The notes: generated from the sequence alone by a model not told the origin. A stretch of 64,000 nucleotides of DNA from Pseudomonas sp. HR96 (GCF_034059295.1 NZ_CP139141.1:248001-312000); one strand, 5' to 3'; positions 1 through 11,131 are shown, counted from the stretch's first letter. Made by a program: numbers and translations.

Positions 1-571
1 GATGGTCGGCTTGCGACAGTTTGCCCAGGCCCATGGCCGACAGGTTGAAGCGCAGGAAGCGCTCTTCTTCGCTGAGGCCGCTCTCGACCAGGCGCAGCAA
101 GCGCCTGTTCGGTGCCTTGGCGTACAGCGACATATGGAACAGGCGATTGAGTCGGCCCATTTCCTTGAAGTCGGTTTCCGCCTCGAGTTGCTCGATGATC
201 GCCCGGGAGGCGGTGAAGTCTTCTTCCTGCAGGCGCGGAATCGACAGCCGCAAGGCTTCGCTCTCGAGCAGGATGCGCAGTGAATAGGTTTCAGCGGCGT
301 CGCCGGTGATCAGCGGGGCCACCACCGCGCCCTTGTGATGGACCACATTCAGCAGGCCCTGGGCCTCGAGCTGACGCAAGGCCTCGCGCACGGGCATGCG
401 GCTGACGCCGAACAGCGTGGCCAGCTCTTGCTGGCGCAGGGCCATGCCACAGGGCAGGCGACCGTCGAGGATAGCGTTACGCAAGCGCTCTTCGATGACC
501 GTGCGGGCCAGATGCGCGGGAACCTGCTCGATCTCGAGAATACTGCTCAAACGACTGGATTTTTCTGCCAC
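1..571 (-). CDS. GntR-family (FadR/FCD-type) transcriptional regulator, partial
   Basis: About 190 residues are visible before the gene runs off the left edge; family members are usually 210-250 residues, so only the end of the C-terminal domain is missing. The N-terminal winged helix-turn-helix (roughly residues 15-85) contains LFGVSRMPVREALRQLEAQG, the typical GntR recognition region. It is followed by an all-helical FCD-like ligand domain (from about residue 90). The start is a GTG at 571 with GGAGGA placed 8-9 bases upstream. No ATG in frame lies upstream of it. Such proteins repress or activate a neighbouring catabolic or transport operon and release DNA on binding a small acid or sugar acid. 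The effector cannot be read from the sequence, and the controlled genes are probably outside the window. Confidence 0.85.
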   Translation of the reverse strand, partial: MAEKSSRLSSILEIEQVPAHLARTVIEERLRNAILDGRLPCGMALRQQELATLFGVSRMPVREALRQLEAQGLLNVVHHKGAVVAPLITGDAAETYSLRILLESEALRLSIPRLQEEDFTASRAIIEQLEAETDFKEMGRLNRLFHMSLYAKAPNRRLLRLVESGLSEEERFLRFNLSAMGLGKLSQADH

Positions 572-828
572 GCGAATGCTTCCTCCCGGCCTGCTTTACC
601 GGACTGCGGAGCAGCCAGGCGTCAGTGTTTATGGATCACAGTTTTACACAGCCACGAGCAGCTTGCCTAACCCTTCTCAGGTGGTTTGTAAGGCTTTTCC
701 ACGCTTTCGGATAGTTGGCGGAAATGCATATGATTCAGGGGATGAAAGGCCACTATGGCGCCATTGTCTTTTCCCCGGACTGAGCTCACCATGACCTGCC
801 TCCCTCTTGGTAGTACGGACGCTTCCTG

Positions 829-1530
829 GTGCCCAGTTCATCCCTCACCGCTTCGCTGCGCCGCACCGGGCATTGCCTGGGTCTGCTGCTCATGCTGCTG
901 GCGGTGCTGCCGCTGGCGTTATCGGCCGACTGGGACTTCTCCGCCATCAGCCGCAAAGCCACCGCCTTGTACGGCCCTCTCGGCGCCGGGCAGCAGCGCA
1001 TCGATGCCTGGCAGAACCTGCTGGCCACGCAGAAGCAGGCCACCGAGGTCGAGAAGCTCAAGGTGGTCAACCTGTTCTTCAACCACCAGATGGTCTACAC
1101 CGAAGACATCGACCTGTGGGGCGAGGTCGACTACTGGGAAACGCCCATCGAAGCGTTGTGGAAAGGGGCCGGCGATTGCGAAGACTACGCCATCGCCAAA
1201 TACTTCAGCCTGCGACACCTGGGCATCGCCGCCGATAAATTGCGCATCACCTACGTCAAGGCGCTGCGCCAGAACCGCGCGCACATGGTCTTGACCTATT
1301 ATTCGACACCCAACGCTGTGCCGCTGGTACTCGACAGCCTGATGGACCCGATCAAGCTGGCCAGTGACCGCAGCGACCTGTTGCCGGTCTACTCCTTCAA
1401 TGGTGAAGGCTTGTGGCTGACCGGAGCGGCGGGTAACAAGAAGGTCGGCGACAGCAAACGGCTGTCGCGCTGGCAGGATGTGCTGCGCAAGATGGCCGCC
1501 GAAGGCTTTCCGGTCGAGACGGATAATTAA
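829..1530 (+). CDS. lapG: LapG, periplasmic cysteine protease of the adhesin (transglutaminase-like, BTLCP family)
   Basis: LapG is a calcium-dependent periplasmic protease that clips the N-terminal anchor of LapA-type adhesins and so releases cells from surfaces. The 233-residue protein starts at GTG 829 and has an N-terminal hydrophobic signal (residues 17-33, ending near LSAD). The catalytic triad of the family can be placed at Cys117 (GDCEDYA), His152 (AHMVL) and Asp169 (VLDS), with spacing close to that of P. fluorescens LapG. The gene lies 13 bp before lapD, so the two are co-transcribed, and the divergent adhesin gene a few kb away carries the TAAG target motif. The ribosome site before the GTG is weak. 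An alternative downstream start would remove the signal peptide and is unlikely. Confidence 0.93.
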   Translation: MPSSSLTASLRRTGHCLGLLLMLLAVLPLALSADWDFSAISRKATALYGPLGAGQQRIDAWQNLLATQKQATEVEKLKVVNLFFNHQMVYTEDIDLWGEVDYWETPIEALWKGAGDCEDYAIAKYFSLRHLGIAADKLRITYVKALRQNRAHMVLTYYSTPNAVPLVLDSLMDPIKLASDRSDLLPVYSFNGEGLWLTGAAGNKKVGDSKRLSRWQDVLRKMAAEGFPVETDN

Positions 1531-1543
1531 CTCAGGAGCACCG

Positions 1544-3490
1544 ATGTCTCTGTTCAAACAGTTGTTGCTCGCGATCTGCCTGTTTCTGGTGGTGGCCTTC
1601 ACCGGCAGCTTCATGGTCAGCCTGGAGAGCTCGCGTGCGCAGTACGTCAACCAGCTGCGCTCGCATGCCCAGGACGCGGCCACCTCGCTGGCGCTGTCGC
1701 TGACGCCCAATATCGACGACCCGGCCATGGTCGAGATCATGGTCACTTCGATCTTCGACAGTGGCTATTACGCGAGCATTCGCGTGATCAACCTGGCCGA
1801 CAACAAGGTCATGGTCGAGCGCCACGCCGACCCGGGCGACAATAACGTACCTGGCTGGTTCGTCAGCCTGATCGGCCTCGACCCCGCCGGTGGCGACGCC
1901 ATCGTCAGCCGCGGCTGGCAGCAGGCCGCGCGGGTCGAGGTGATCAGTCACCCGATGTTCGCCCTGGCCAAGCTTTGGGACAGCGCCCTGGGCAGCCTTG
2001 GCTGGCTGCTGCTGTGCGGTGCGCTCAGCGCGGTGGCCGGGGCGCTATTGCTGCGGCGTCAGTTGCGCCCGCTGGACTACCTCGAGGCGCAGTCCCACGC
2101 CATTGCCCGGCGCGAGTTTCTGAGCCTGCCGGACCTGCCCACCACACCGGAGATCCGCCGGGTGGTGCAGGCCATGAACCAGATGGTGGAGAAACTCAAG
2201 GCGCTGTTCCACGAACAGACCGAGCGCAGTGAAAAACTGCGGGTGGAGTCCTACCAGGACAGCCTGACCGGGTTGGCCAACCGGCGCTATTTCGACATGC
2301 AGCTGCAGGCCCGGGTCAGCCACCCGGAGGAGGCCAGCGCCGGTTACCTGCTGATCCTGCGGGTCAAGGACCTGGCCGGTCTCAACCAGCGCCTCGGCGG
2401 CCAACCCACCGACCAGCTGCTGCAAGCCGTCGGCCAGCAATTGCAGCGCACCTGCGCGCGCTACCCGGAGACCCACAACCTGATCACCCGCAGCCGTGGC
2501 GGAGAATTCGCCGTGCTGGCGCCGGGCATGGTCCGCGCCGAGGCCATGCAATTGGCCCAGGAACTGGAAACCACCCTGCACAGCCTCTACGAAACCGGCG
2601 CCACCGACCAGCTGCCGGTCGCGCATATCGGCCTGGCGCCCTACATGCCTGGCGACGACCCCCAAGCGCTGCTCAAGCAGGCCGACCAGGCGCTGGCCCA
2701 GGCCGAAGGCAGCGGCGAGCAGAGCTGGGTATGCCTGGACCACAGCACGTTGCAGGTGGCGGGCGACGATCATCACGCCTGGCGCCAATTGCTCGACCGC
2801 GCCTTGAGCATGGGCCACGTGCAACTGTTCTTCCAGCCGGTGGTACAGAGCCAGCACAGTGCTGCGCTGCTGCATTACAAGGTGCTTTCACGGCTGCTCG
2901 ACGACCAGGGCCAGGCCATCGTCGCCGGGCGCTTTCTGCCCTGGCTGGAGCGGTTCGGCTGGCTGCCGCGGCTGGACGCGATGATGCTCGAGAGGGTGCT
3001 CAAGCACCTGGCCACCCATCAGGATGCGCTGGCCTTGAACCTCTCGGCCGCGACCCTCAACGATGCCGCGACCATGGAACGGATATTCGCCCTGCTGGCG
3101 GCGCATCCGGATCTGGGCCCGCGCCTGACCCTGGAGATCGCCGAGGAGCAGCTCCCGGAACAGGCCGTGCTGGAAACCCTCACCCGGCGCCTGCGCAGCC
3201 TGGGCTTCGCCCTGAGCCTGCAGCGCTTCGGCGGACGTTTCAGCATGATCGGCAACCTCGCCCACCTGGGGCTGGCCTACCTGAAGATCGACGGCAGCTA
3301 CATCCGCGCCATCGACCAGGAGAGCCACAAGCGTCTGTTCATCGAGGCTATCCAACGTGCCGCGCACAGCATCGACCTGCCGTTGATTGCCGAGCGCGTG
3401 GAAACCGAAGGGGAATTGCAGGTGATTCGCGAGATGGGTGTGCAAGGCGTACAAGGCAGCCTGATCGGCGACCCGGCACCCTGGCGGTAG
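1544..3490 (+). CDS. lapD: LapD, c-di-GMP receptor controlling LapG (degenerate GGDEF-EAL)
   Basis: LapD is an inner-membrane receptor: with c-di-GMP bound to its EAL domain, its periplasmic domain sequesters LapG and the adhesin stays on the surface. The 648-residue protein has a first membrane helix at about 4-24, a periplasmic LapD/MoxY domain (25-147), a second membrane helix at about 148-170, HAMP (170-225), GGDEF (235-400) and EAL (420-645). Both catalytic signatures are broken: RGGEF at residues 318-322 instead of GGDEF, and KVL at 446-448 instead of EAL. It should therefore bind but neither make nor degrade c-di-GMP. The start ATG 1544 has AGGAG 5-6 bases upstream, and the gene follows lapG directly. 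Confidence 0.94.
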   Translation: MSLFKQLLLAICLFLVVAFTGSFMVSLESSRAQYVNQLRSHAQDAATSLALSLTPNIDDPAMVEIMVTSIFDSGYYASIRVINLADNKVMVERHADPGDNNVPGWFVSLIGLDPAGGDAIVSRGWQQAARVEVISHPMFALAKLWDSALGSLGWLLLCGALSAVAGALLLRRQLRPLDYLEAQSHAIARREFLSLPDLPTTPEIRRVVQAMNQMVEKLKALFHEQTERSEKLRVESYQDSLTGLANRRYFDMQLQARVSHPEEASAGYLLILRVKDLAGLNQRLGGQPTDQLLQAVGQQLQRTCARYPETHNLITRSRGGEFAVLAPGMVRAEAMQLAQELETTLHSLYETGATDQLPVAHIGLAPYMPGDDPQALLKQADQALAQAEGSGEQSWVCLDHSTLQVAGDDHHAWRQLLDRALSMGHVQLFFQPVVQSQHSAALLHYKVLSRLLDDQGQAIVAGRFLPWLERFGWLPRLDAMMLERVLKHLATHQDALALNLSAATLNDAATMERIFALLAAHPDLGPRLTLEIAEEQLPEQAVLETLTRRLRSLGFALSLQRFGGRFSMIGNLAHLGLAYLKIDGSYIRAIDQESHKRLFIEAIQRAAHSIDLPLIAERVETEGELQVIREMGVQGVQGSLIGDPAPWR

Positions 3491-3511
3491 TGTCTGGAGA
3501 GGCCGAGCCCC

Positions 3512-3613
3512 TCGCCAGCTTCGCCGGCTCCTACGCCTACCGTGTGAGGAAGGCAGTGGCTACGCCGAATTCGATCGAGCCTAGGCCGGCGTAGGAGCCG
3601 GCGAAGCTGGCGA
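3512..3613. repeat. Inverted pair of Pseudomonas REP elements
   Basis: The arms at 3512-3537 and 3588-3613 are perfect 26-bp inverted copies separated by 50 bp. Each contains the Pseudomonas REP-type core GCCAGC-TTC-GCCGGC, able to form a small hairpin, followed by TCCTAC. The pair lies between the convergent ends of lapD and the small leftward gene, a usual place for REP doublets, and may also stop transcription from both sides. Confidence 0.75.
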
Positions 3614-3620
3614 CCTGCCG

Positions 3621-3959
3621 TCAGATCAACCCGGTCTCGTCATCATTGATCAGATGATTCAACCCACCCAGCGCCTCGCGGGCGTGGCTGCGGTCCATCA
3701 ATTTGGCCTGGGCAGCGGCTGGCAGGTCGGTGACGCGGATCACGCCCTTGCTGGTCAGCACCTGGATCAGGTCATCGAGTACCCGGATCATGTCCAGGTC
3801 GCTCTGCTTGAGCTGCTTGAGGCTGTTTTGTACCACGTCGTTGGCAAACCAGGCCTGCACTTCATGGTGGTCGGCCGGCAGGGTTTCGCTGGCTTCGGCA
3901 TAGGCCGCCGCCTCCACGCGAATCAACTGCCCCTGGGCATCGCGTTGCACGTAGAACAT
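3621..3959 (-). CDS. Conserved small protein of unknown function
   Basis: This is a 112-residue soluble protein with no signal peptide or membrane helix. It begins MFYVQRDAQGQLIRVE, has a central acidic/helical stretch (LKQLKQSDLDMIRVLDDLIQ) and ends NDDETGLI. Similar short Pseudomonas proteins are sometimes labelled tryptophan synthase beta-like, but nothing here resembles the enzyme's catalytic core. I chose ATG 3959 because GGAG is spaced 7 bases before it; a GTG two codons earlier (3965) overlaps that ribosome site. The gene lies downstream of the adhesin in the same orientation, behind a hairpin. Its role is unknown. Confidence 0.7.
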   Translation of the reverse strand: MFYVQRDAQGQLIRVEAAAYAEASETLPADHHEVQAWFANDVVQNSLKQLKQSDLDMIRVLDDLIQVLTSKGVIRVTDLPAAAQAKLMDRSHAREALGGLNHLINDDETGLI

Positions 3960-3982
3960 TTCCACTCTCCGCTCGAATAGAA

Positions 3983-4005
3983 CTCTGCGGGCCAGGCCCG
4001 CAGAG
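3983..4005 (-). terminator. Hairpin after the adhesin gene
   Basis: A perfect 11-bp inverted repeat (CTCTGCGGGCC / GGCCCGCAGAG, one base between the arms) lies 29 bp beyond the adhesin stop and before the small leftward gene. The T-run on the leftward strand is weak, so it may be an attenuating rather than a strong terminator. Confidence 0.5.
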
Positions 4006-4034
4006 AGTAACCACTATAGGTCAGCCAACGACCA

Positions 4035-7000
4035 TCAGTGATGGTCGACCTTGACGGTCGGATCGGCACCGGCCACCAGCGCGTTGATGGTGGTGTGCGA
4101 CCAGTTGTTGCCGTCCAGCTTGATACTCACATCGGCGGTGCCACCGCCTTGCGCTGTGAATGCACCGGTGCTGCTGACCAGCAGGGTCGAGGTGCCATTG
4201 GAGTCGGTGCTGATCTTCAGGTAGTTGCTCAGGTTGTTGTCGTTCTCGCCCTGCAGCAGGTCGTGCAGGTCGAGGCGGTCGCCTTCGCTGGCCTTGAAGT
4301 CAGTGATCTCGTTGCTGCCGGTGTTGCCCTTGGCGAAGACGAAGGTGTCGGCGCCGCTGCCGCCGGTCAGGGTGTTGTTGCCCGAACCGCCGATCAGGAT
4401 GTCGTTGCCGCTGCCGCCGTCCAGCGTGTCATTGCCACCTTGACCGAACAGGATGTCGTTGCCGGCGCCGCCCTTGAGAATGTCGTTGCCCTCGGCGACC
4501 CCATGGCTGTTGGAGTTGTTGCTCAGGGCGATGGTTTCGGCCAGGTGGTCGGTGATGTACTGATGCAGCGCGGCATCGGTGCTCACCCCGGCGAAGGCCT
4601 TGAGCGCCGCCGTGCCTTCCAGCGTGGTGCCGGCCGTGTTGGTGTAGGTGATGGTGTCGCCGAACAGGATGTCGTTGCCGTCGCCGCCCAGCAGGGTGTC
4701 GTTGCCGTCATTGGTGTAGTGGCCAAGGATGGCGTTGTCGAGGTTGCTGACGTCGATGTTGGTCTGCGAGTGGCCGGTGGTGTCGTAGGTGTCGAGCACC
4801 GTGGACTGGATCTGGCTGCCGATGCCGATGGCATGCACGGTCATGTCCAGCGACGGGTCGGTCAGCGCGGCGTAGGCCGCCTTGGCGTGGCTGTCGACCG
4901 TGGTCTGGCCGGCCGTGGTGTTCGGCGTGGAGGTCTTGACCACGTCGTAGTTGCCATGGCCGTCGGCCTCGACGTAGCCGATGATCTTGTCCGAGCCGCT
5001 GGCCCAGCTGTGCACCTGGCCGCTGCTGTCGACCACTGTGCGGCTGACACCATCGACCACGGCGGTCAGGGCGGTGGTCTGGCCCAGGGTGTAATTGCTG
5101 CTGTTGACCAGCGAATCGAAGGTCTCGCCCGACAACTTGCCGATGTTGGTGGTGACCTGGGCGCCGTAGGTGTTCGGCACACCGTCGGTGATGAAGTAAG
5201 TGACGTTGGTTGCGCCGGCGGTCACGCTGCTGCTGTTGAACCAATTGGCCGCAGCCTTCAGCGCGTCCTCGTAGTTGGTCACGTCGTAGGAGTGCGAAAC
5301 CATGTTGTTGATCACGGCCTGCAACTGCGCCAGCGCGGCGTTGCCGTCGGCGAGGTTGACCGAGACCTGCGACTCGACCTTGGTGTCGAAGTCCACCAGC
5401 AACACCTTGACCACGCCGGAGCCGGCTTTCAGCGCGTCGGCGCTCATGGTCTGGTAGAGGCTGGTCAGCTGCGACTTGATGGTGTCCATCGCGCTGCTGC
5501 CGATGCTGCCGGAGGTGTCGACGACGAAGGCGATGTTGTAGCTCTGGCCCTGGGCGATCGGCGCCGAGACGTCGGCCACCATCACGGTGTTGGTGCCGTC
5601 GGCTGCCGTCAGGGTGTCATCGCCGCTGCTGCCGTCAGTGCTGACGTAGGTCGCTGGGGCGATGTCCACGGTCATGGTCGCGGCGGCGCCAATGGTCAAG
5701 CCGTCGGTCGGCGCGTACTGGAAGGTGGTGTAGTCGGCCTGGTGGTTGCCCACGCCGCTGCCGCCGAACGAGCTGTTGCCCGACTCGTAGGCATCCGGCA
5801 CGAAGCGCAGCTGGCCGGCGTCGATGGTGGCCTTGCTGATCCAGTTGCCGGCGGTGACGTCGGCCTGGGTCAGGGTGGTCCAGCTGCCGTCGCTGTTCTG
5901 CAACTGCAGCACGCCATCGGCCGGCAGTTTGGTGATGGCGATGCCCAGGGCGCTCGGGCTGCTGTCACTGTCGGTGATGTGCAGGTCGGCCCACTGCACG
6001 GTCAGCGGGGTGTTCTCGCTGCCGCTGATCAGGCTGTCGGTGGCCACCGGCGCCTGGTTCACCGCGTCCACGGTGACGTGGATGACGGTGGAGCTCGACG
6101 CCGTGCTGCTGGTGTTGGCGGTTTCGGTGGCCGTGGCGGTGACGGTCAGGTCGAAGTTGCCGACGAAGTTGCTCGGTGGGGTGACGCTGAGCTTGCTCAG
6201 GTCCCAACCGGTGACATCGACGGTGCCGGAAGCGTTCGACGAATGAGTGCCGTCGCTCAACGAAGCGCCAGCGGGCACGCCGCTGATGGCCACGGTGTGG
6301 GCTTCCGAGCCGTCGTTGTCGGTGAAGGTGGCGGTCACGCTGCTGAGCTTGATCGCGGTGTTCTCGGCGCCTTCGTTCAGCTGGTAGCCGGCGTAGTGGC
6401 CCTCGCCATTGCTGTCGACGTGGGCGACCACGGTGACGCCCTGGCTGGTCAGGTCGCTGATGCTGGTGTAGGTCGGCGCGGTCGAGCTGCCCAGTTCCAC
6501 GGCAGTGCCGCCGTCCACCGAGAGCTTGACGTCGTAGTTGCCCGGACCGTTCTGGTTGTAGTGGTAGATGTCCAGCGTGTAGTAGCCGGTCTCCAGCGGG
6601 GTGTAGGTGCTGCTGGTGATGGCGCCGCTGTGGTTGGCCCAGGTGGCTTGCGCCACGGTGGTGCCGCCCACGGTCACGGCCAGGCTGTCGTCGGCGGTGC
6701 CGGCGAAGCTGTAGGTGTGGCCGGCTTCGAGGTAGATCAGGCCGCTGGTTTTCGAGGCTACGCCCTGGGTCACGCTCGTGGCATGGGCATCGGTAGCGTG
6801 CGCGGTGCTGCTGGCCGCCACGGCGGTGCCGCCGATCTTGCTGATTAGCGTTGCGGCATCGGCGCCACCACCACCGCTGCCGAGGCCGGCGATGGTGCCG
6901 ACCCAGGTCTGCTTGGTCAGGCCGGTGGCAACCAGGCTGTCGCTGCCCTGGGTGACAGTCGGCGCGTCGGCAATCGGCGTGACCTGAATGTTCAGGGTCG

Positions 7001-10000
7001 CAGCGCTGCCGGTGACGGTGCCGTCGGTGGGCGCGTACTGCAGTTGCGCGTAGACCTGGTCCAGGTTGCCGACGCCGCTCTGGGTGCCGCTCGATTCATT
7101 GCTGCCTGGCACGAAGCGCAGGTCGCCGGCGTCGATGCTGGCTTTGCTGAAATAATTGCCGTTAGCCACGTCGGCCTGGGTCAGGGTCACCCAGGTACCG
7201 TTCTGCTGGTACTGGATCACGCCGTTGGCCGGCAGCTGGGTGATGGCGATGCCCAGCGCGCTGCTCGCGGTGTCGACGTCGCTGATGTGCAGGTCGGCCC
7301 ACTGGATGGCGATCGGCTGATCTTCGTTGCCGGTCACGGTGCCGCCGGCCGCTACCGGGGCGTCGTCGACCGCAACCACGGTGATGGCCAGGTTCTGGGT
7401 GGACTGCACTGGGGTGGCGACGCCGTCGTTATCGATGGCGGTCACCACGGCGTTGACCGTGCCGTTGAAATCCTTCGGACCGGTGAACAGCAGGTTGCTG
7501 GTGTTCCAGCCATCGATTTCCACCGACTGGCTGGCGCTGGTGATGGTCACGGTATGCGCGGCGGTACCGTCGGTGATCACCGAGCCTTCCGGCAGCCCGG
7601 AGAGGAACAGCTTGATGGTTTCCGAGCCATCGGTGTCGGCGCTGGTGGCAGTGATGCTCGACAGCAGGATCTGGTGATCTTCCAGGCCGGTATTGCGCAC
7701 CTCGCTGACCGCGATGTTGTCCATCAGGCCGCCGTAGGAATTGCTGTCGGCGGCCTGGAAGGTCAGGGTGGCATTGCCCGTGGTGTCCACTGGCACCTGG
7801 AAGGTGTAGTGGGTCATGGTGGTGCTGGCACTGTCGAGGGTGCCGACCAGCGTGGTGCCCCAGTAAACGTTGATCACCGAGTCGCCGGTGTGGCCTTCGC
7901 GCGCCGCGTAGTCGACGTCGATCTGGTAGGTCGCGCCCGCGCGGGTGGCGATGGTGGTGTAGAGGTCGGCGGCGTCGCCCTTGTTCTGCTCCAGCTCGAT
8001 GACCTGGCTGTTGCTGTTGGTCACGCCGTACAGGTCCTGCGCCTTGCCGATCTCGACGGTGCCTTCGCTGTTGTGGGTGTTCCACACGCCCTGGCCGCCA
8101 ATGCTGGCGACCGAGAGGAAGCCCAGCGGGTTGACCGCGACGTTCTCGAAGTTGGCGAAGAGGAACTGGCCACCGCCGCTCAGGTCGATCACCGGCACGT
8201 CGGAGACCGGGTGGATGTCGACGTTCAGGGTGGTGGCATTGCCGACGGCGTCGCCTGCCACCGGCTTGAAGCCGATCTGCGCGTAGTCGTGCTGCATGTT
8301 GCCGACGCCATTGCCGGCGTAGCTGCTGTCGCCCGACTCGTTGGCGGCCGGCACGAATTGCAGCTTGCCGGCGTCGATGTCGGCCTTGCTGAAGACGGTG
8401 CCATTGGTCACATCGGCCTGGGTGACGTCCGTCCACACGCCGGCTGCGTTCTGATATTGCAGCACGCCATTGGCCGGCAGGCTGGTGATGATCACGCCTT
8501 CGCTGGCGCCCAGGCTGCTGCTGACATTGTTGGCGACGCCGAAGTCGCTCCAGGTGATGGCCAGCGGCGTGTCTTCAAAACCCACCGCGCCAGGGCTCTG
8601 GGCCAGGGGCAGGTCGTTGTCGACGATGGTCGTGGTGACGCTGCTGGCATTGCCGTTGGGCACCAGGTTTTCGTAGTTGCCGCCGGTGGGGTTGACCACG
8701 CTGATGGTGAAGCTGCGGGCGCCGTCGACCAGGCTGTTGTCGAGGGTGGAAACCGCGAAGTTCACCGAGCTCTGACCATTGGGGATGGTCACCGAGGTCA
8801 CGCCGGTGAAGTCGGTGCCGTTGGCGGCCACGCCACTGTAGGTCAGCTGCACGACCACGTCGCCTTGCGGCGGGTTGCTCAGGGTCAGGGTGTAGCCTGC
8901 GTCCTGGCCTTCGACCACTTGGCTCGCGCCGGTCAGGCTGACCGTGGTGGTGTCGATCGAGTCGGTGACCTGGGTGGTGGCGGGCGTGGTGCTCGGCACC
9001 AGGCTTTCGAAGTTGCCGCCGGTGGCGCCGGTGATGGTCACGTTGACCGGATGCGCGTCGATGTACACGTCGTTCGGCGCAGTGGCCACGTCCACGGTGC
9101 CGACGGTGTTGCCGGCGGCGATGGTGATGGTCTGGTTATTCGACAGGGTGACGGTGACGTCGGTCTGTGCGGCGTTGGCCAGGGTCGCGGTGTAGGTGAT
9201 CGCGCCGCCTTCGACCACGCTCGGGGTGGCGGTCAGGCTGAGGTTGGTGACGTCGATCGAATCGTTGATCTGCGTGGTGGCCGGCGTGGTGCTCGGTACC
9301 AGGTTCTCGAAGTTGCCACCGGTAGCGGCGGTGATGGTAGTGCTGACGGTGCTGGCGTTGTTGTAGACGTCATTGGCAGGCGTCTGGAAGTCCACGGTGC
9401 CGGTGGTCTTGCCGGCGTCGATGGTGATGGTCTGGCCGTTGGACAGGGTCAGGCTCACCGCAGTCTGCGCGGCGCTGGTCAGGGTCGCGGTGTAGGTGAT
9501 GACGCCGCCTTCGGTGATGCTCGGCGTTGCCGCCAGGCTGACCGTGGTGGTGTCGATCGAGTCGGTGACCTGGGTGGTGGCGGGCGTGGTGCTCGGCACC
9601 AGGCTTTCGAAGTTGCCACCGGTGGCGCCGGTGATGGTCACGTTGACCGGATGCGCGTCGATGTACACGTCGTTCGGCGCAGTGGCCACATCCACGGTGC
9701 CGACGGTGTTGCCGGCGGCGATGGTGATGGTCTGGTTATTCGACAGGGTGACGGTGACGTCGGTCTGTGCGGCGTTGGTCAGGGTCGCGGTGTAGGTGAT
9801 CGCGCCGCCTTCGACCACGCTCGGGGTAGCGGTCAGGCTGAGGTTGGTGACGTCGATCGAATCGCTGATCTGCGTGGTGGCCGGCGTGGTGCTCGGTACC
9901 AGGTTCTCGAAGTTGCCACCGGTAGCGGCGGTGATGGTAGTGCTGACGGTGCTGGCGTTGTTGTAGACGTCGTTGGCCGGCGTCTGGAAGTCCACGGTGC

Positions 10001-10961
10001 CGGTGGTCTTGCCGGCGTCGATGGTGATGGTCTGGCCGTTGGACAGGGTCAGGCTCACCGCAGTCTGCGCGGCGCTGGTCAGGGTCGCGGTGTAAGTGAT
10101 GACGCCGCCTTCGGTGACGCTCGGCGTGGCTGTCAGGCTGGCCGTGGTGGTGTCGATCGAATCGGTGACCTGGGTGGTGGCCGGCGTGGTGCTCGGGGTC
10201 AGGGTATCGAAGCCGCCGCCGCTGGCACCGGTGATGCCGACGTTGACCGTGTGTGCGTCGACGTACACGTCGTTCGCGGCGGTCTGGAAGTCGACGCTGC
10301 CGGTGGTGTTGCCGGCGGCGATGGTGATGGTCTGGCCGTTGGACAGGTTTACGGTCACCGCGCTGGAAGCGGCGCTGCTCAAGGTCGCGGTGTAGGTGAT
10401 GACGCCGCCTTCGACGACACTGGCCGCGGCGCCCAGGGTCAGGGTCGCGGTCTGCGGGGTGGCGGCGGCGGTGGTGTTGTCATTGACCACCGGGTTGACC
10501 TGCAGGGTGTCGAGGACCACCCCGTTGGGGTTGTAGTCGGTGGGGAAACCGATGGTCGGGTCCACCGAGCCGCCGACGGCGGTCAGCATCACGAAGCTGT
10601 GGCTGCCACCGCCTTCGCCACCCGTGTCGGCGGCGCCGGCTGCGGTAGCGTCGAGTTGGGTGGTCGGGTCGGCACCGGCGGCGATCGCCTGTTGCAGTTC
10701 GGCCACGGAGGGCGCCTGCTGCGCGGCGATGTCGGTGATCTGCGCGGTATCGGGAGCGGCGGCGCTCCACTGGCTGTCACGGCCCAGGTCGATGGTCCGA
10801 CCGTCCTGCAGTTCCAGGGTCACTGCACCTGCGGCGCCGGTCTGGATCTGTTCACCGGCCAGCAACCGGTCTCCCTCGATGAGCACACGTTGAACCCCTT
10901 CCGGGGATACGGCGATGACTTGGCCAACAATACTTTTAACGATGGCAACAGCAGTGCTCAT
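4035..10961 (-). CDS. Large LapA-like repeat/RTX surface adhesin with LapG cleavage site
   Basis: A 2308-residue adhesin secreted by the type I route. The N-terminal retention module (about 1-100) is followed by TAAG at residues 106-109, the LapG cleavage motif of LapA proteins. Roughly residues 170-770 are tandem ~100-residue beta-sandwich repeats rich in T, S, V and D. Then come a DUF642/galactose-binding-like domain (~925-1090), cadherin-like segments, a PA14-like carbohydrate-binding segment (~1360-1500), a von Willebrand A domain (DTSGS metal site near 1810), and calcium-binding RTX nonapeptides (GNDILFG type, ~2080-2210) with a C-terminal secretion signal. No cysteine was noticed in the repeats. 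GGAGAG precedes ATG 10961. It is much shorter than classical LapA (about 5000-8700 residues), so it may be a compact LapA or a MapA-like second adhesin. Confidence 0.92.
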   Translation of the reverse strand: MSTAVAIVKSIVGQVIAVSPEGVQRVLIEGDRLLAGEQIQTGAAGAVTLELQDGRTIDLGRDSQWSAAAPDTAQITDIAAQQAPSVAELQQAIAAGADPTTQLDATAAGAADTGGEGGGSHSFVMLTAVGGSVDPTIGFPTDYNPNGVVLDTLQVNPVVNDNTTAAATPQTATLTLGAAASVVEGGVITYTATLSSAASSAVTVNLSNGQTITIAAGNTTGSVDFQTAANDVYVDAHTVNVGITGASGGGFDTLTPSTTPATTQVTDSIDTTTASLTATPSVTEGGVITYTATLTSAAQTAVSLTLSNGQTITIDAGKTTGTVDFQTPANDVYNNASTVSTTITAATGGNFENLVPSTTPATTQISDSIDVTNLSLTATPSVVEGGAITYTATLTNAAQTDVTVTLSNNQTITIAAGNTVGTVDVATAPNDVYIDAHPVNVTITGATGGNFESLVPSTTPATTQVTDSIDTTTVSLAATPSITEGGVITYTATLTSAAQTAVSLTLSNGQTITIDAGKTTGTVDFQTPANDVYNNASTVSTTITAATGGNFENLVPSTTPATTQINDSIDVTNLSLTATPSVVEGGAITYTATLANAAQTDVTVTLSNNQTITIAAGNTVGTVDVATAPNDVYIDAHPVNVTITGATGGNFESLVPSTTPATTQVTDSIDTTTVSLTGASQVVEGQDAGYTLTLSNPPQGDVVVQLTYSGVAANGTDFTGVTSVTIPNGQSSVNFAVSTLDNSLVDGARSFTISVVNPTGGNYENLVPNGNASSVTTTIVDNDLPLAQSPGAVGFEDTPLAITWSDFGVANNVSSSLGASEGVIITSLPANGVLQYQNAAGVWTDVTQADVTNGTVFSKADIDAGKLQFVPAANESGDSSYAGNGVGNMQHDYAQIGFKPVAGDAVGNATTLNVDIHPVSDVPVIDLSGGGQFLFANFENVAVNPLGFLSVASIGGQGVWNTHNSEGTVEIGKAQDLYGVTNSNSQVIELEQNKGDAADLYTTIATRAGATYQIDVDYAAREGHTGDSVINVYWGTTLVGTLDSASTTMTHYTFQVPVDTTGNATLTFQAADSNSYGGLMDNIAVSEVRNTGLEDHQILLSSITATSADTDGSETIKLFLSGLPEGSVITDGTAAHTVTITSASQSVEIDGWNTSNLLFTGPKDFNGTVNAVVTAIDNDGVATPVQSTQNLAITVVAVDDAPVAAGGTVTGNEDQPIAIQWADLHISDVDTASSALGIAITQLPANGVIQYQQNGTWVTLTQADVANGNYFSKASIDAGDLRFVPGSNESSGTQSGVGNLDQVYAQLQYAPTDGTVTGSAATLNIQVTPIADAPTVTQGSDSLVATGLTKQTWVGTIAGLGSGGGGADAATLISKIGGTAVAASSTAHATDAHATSVTQGVASKTSGLIYLEAGHTYSFAGTADDSLAVTVGGTTVAQATWANHSGAITSSTYTPLETGYYTLDIYHYNQNGPGNYDVKLSVDGGTAVELGSSTAPTYTSISDLTSQGVTVVAHVDSNGEGHYAGYQLNEGAENTAIKLSSVTATFTDNDGSEAHTVAISGVPAGASLSDGTHSSNASGTVDVTGWDLSKLSVTPPSNFVGNFDLTVTATATETANTSSTASSSTVIHVTVDAVNQAPVATDSLISGSENTPLTVQWADLHITDSDSSPSALGIAITKLPADGVLQLQNSDGSWTTLTQADVTAGNWISKATIDAGQLRFVPDAYESGNSSFGGSGVGNHQADYTTFQYAPTDGLTIGAAATMTVDIAPATYVSTDGSSGDDTLTAADGTNTVMVADVSAPIAQGQSYNIAFVVDTSGSIGSSAMDTIKSQLTSLYQTMSADALKAGSGVVKVLLVDFDTKVESQVSVNLADGNAALAQLQAVINNMVSHSYDVTNYEDALKAAANWFNSSSVTAGATNVTYFITDGVPNTYGAQVTTNIGKLSGETFDSLVNSSNYTLGQTTALTAVVDGVSRTVVDSSGQVHSWASGSDKIIGYVEADGHGNYDVVKTSTPNTTAGQTTVDSHAKAAYAALTDPSLDMTVHAIGIGSQIQSTVLDTYDTTGHSQTNIDVSNLDNAILGHYTNDGNDTLLGGDGNDILFGDTITYTNTAGTTLEGTAALKAFAGVSTDAALHQYITDHLAETIALSNNSNSHGVAEGNDILKGGAGNDILFGQGGNDTLDGGSGNDILIGGSGNNTLTGGSGADTFVFAKGNTGSNEITDFKASEGDRLDLHDLLQGENDNNLSNYLKISTDSNGTSTLLVSSTGAFTAQGGGTADVSIKLDGNNWSHTTINALVAGADPTVKVDHH
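8941..10140 (-). repeat. Near-identical 600-bp tandem duplication within the adhesin gene
   Basis: Bases 8941-9540 and 9541-10140 align without gaps and are almost identical. Each 600-bp unit encodes two ~100-residue beta-sandwich repeats (one with the [15 protein letters not shown] strand, one with [14 protein letters not shown]). A further, more diverged copy continues to about 10440. The exact 300/600-bp register makes this a likely site of unequal recombination. Confidence 0.85.
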
Positions 10962-11092
10962 TGGGAAACTCTCCGGTTTTGCCGTTCAGTTGGTATCCAT
11001 AGGACCGACCGGCCTTCTATTGCCTTTTCAGGCAGAGGACTTGATTAGGGGTTGAAGCATTTTTGTAGTTTTGAATCGACAAATGTCTGATC

Positions 11093-11106
11093 GCCAATAC
11101 ATTGGC
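11093..11106. promoter_or_regulatory. FleQ-box-like palindrome 1
   Basis: GCCAATACATTGGC is a perfect palindrome (6-bp arms, 2-bp centre) and matches 11 of 14 positions of the published FleQ consensus GTCAATAAATTGAC. It lies about 130 bp upstream of the adhesin start. FleQ is known to control lapA in P. putida in response to c-di-GMP. Confidence 0.45.
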
Positions 11107-11131
11107 ATTTGCCGACTGGGGTCGGGATTAT

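Noticed and set aside
8941..10440. Regular 300-bp spaced repeats resembling an array
   Set aside because: They are in-frame protein repeats of the adhesin, not CRISPR repeats; units are far too long and there are no unique spacers.
4038..11048. Very long open frames (936 and 1334 residues) on the strand opposite the adhesin
   Set aside because: They are low-complexity mirror images of the GC-rich adhesin repeats (runs of V, G, D and A), lack ribosome sites and domains, and the leftward frame has clear adhesin domains.
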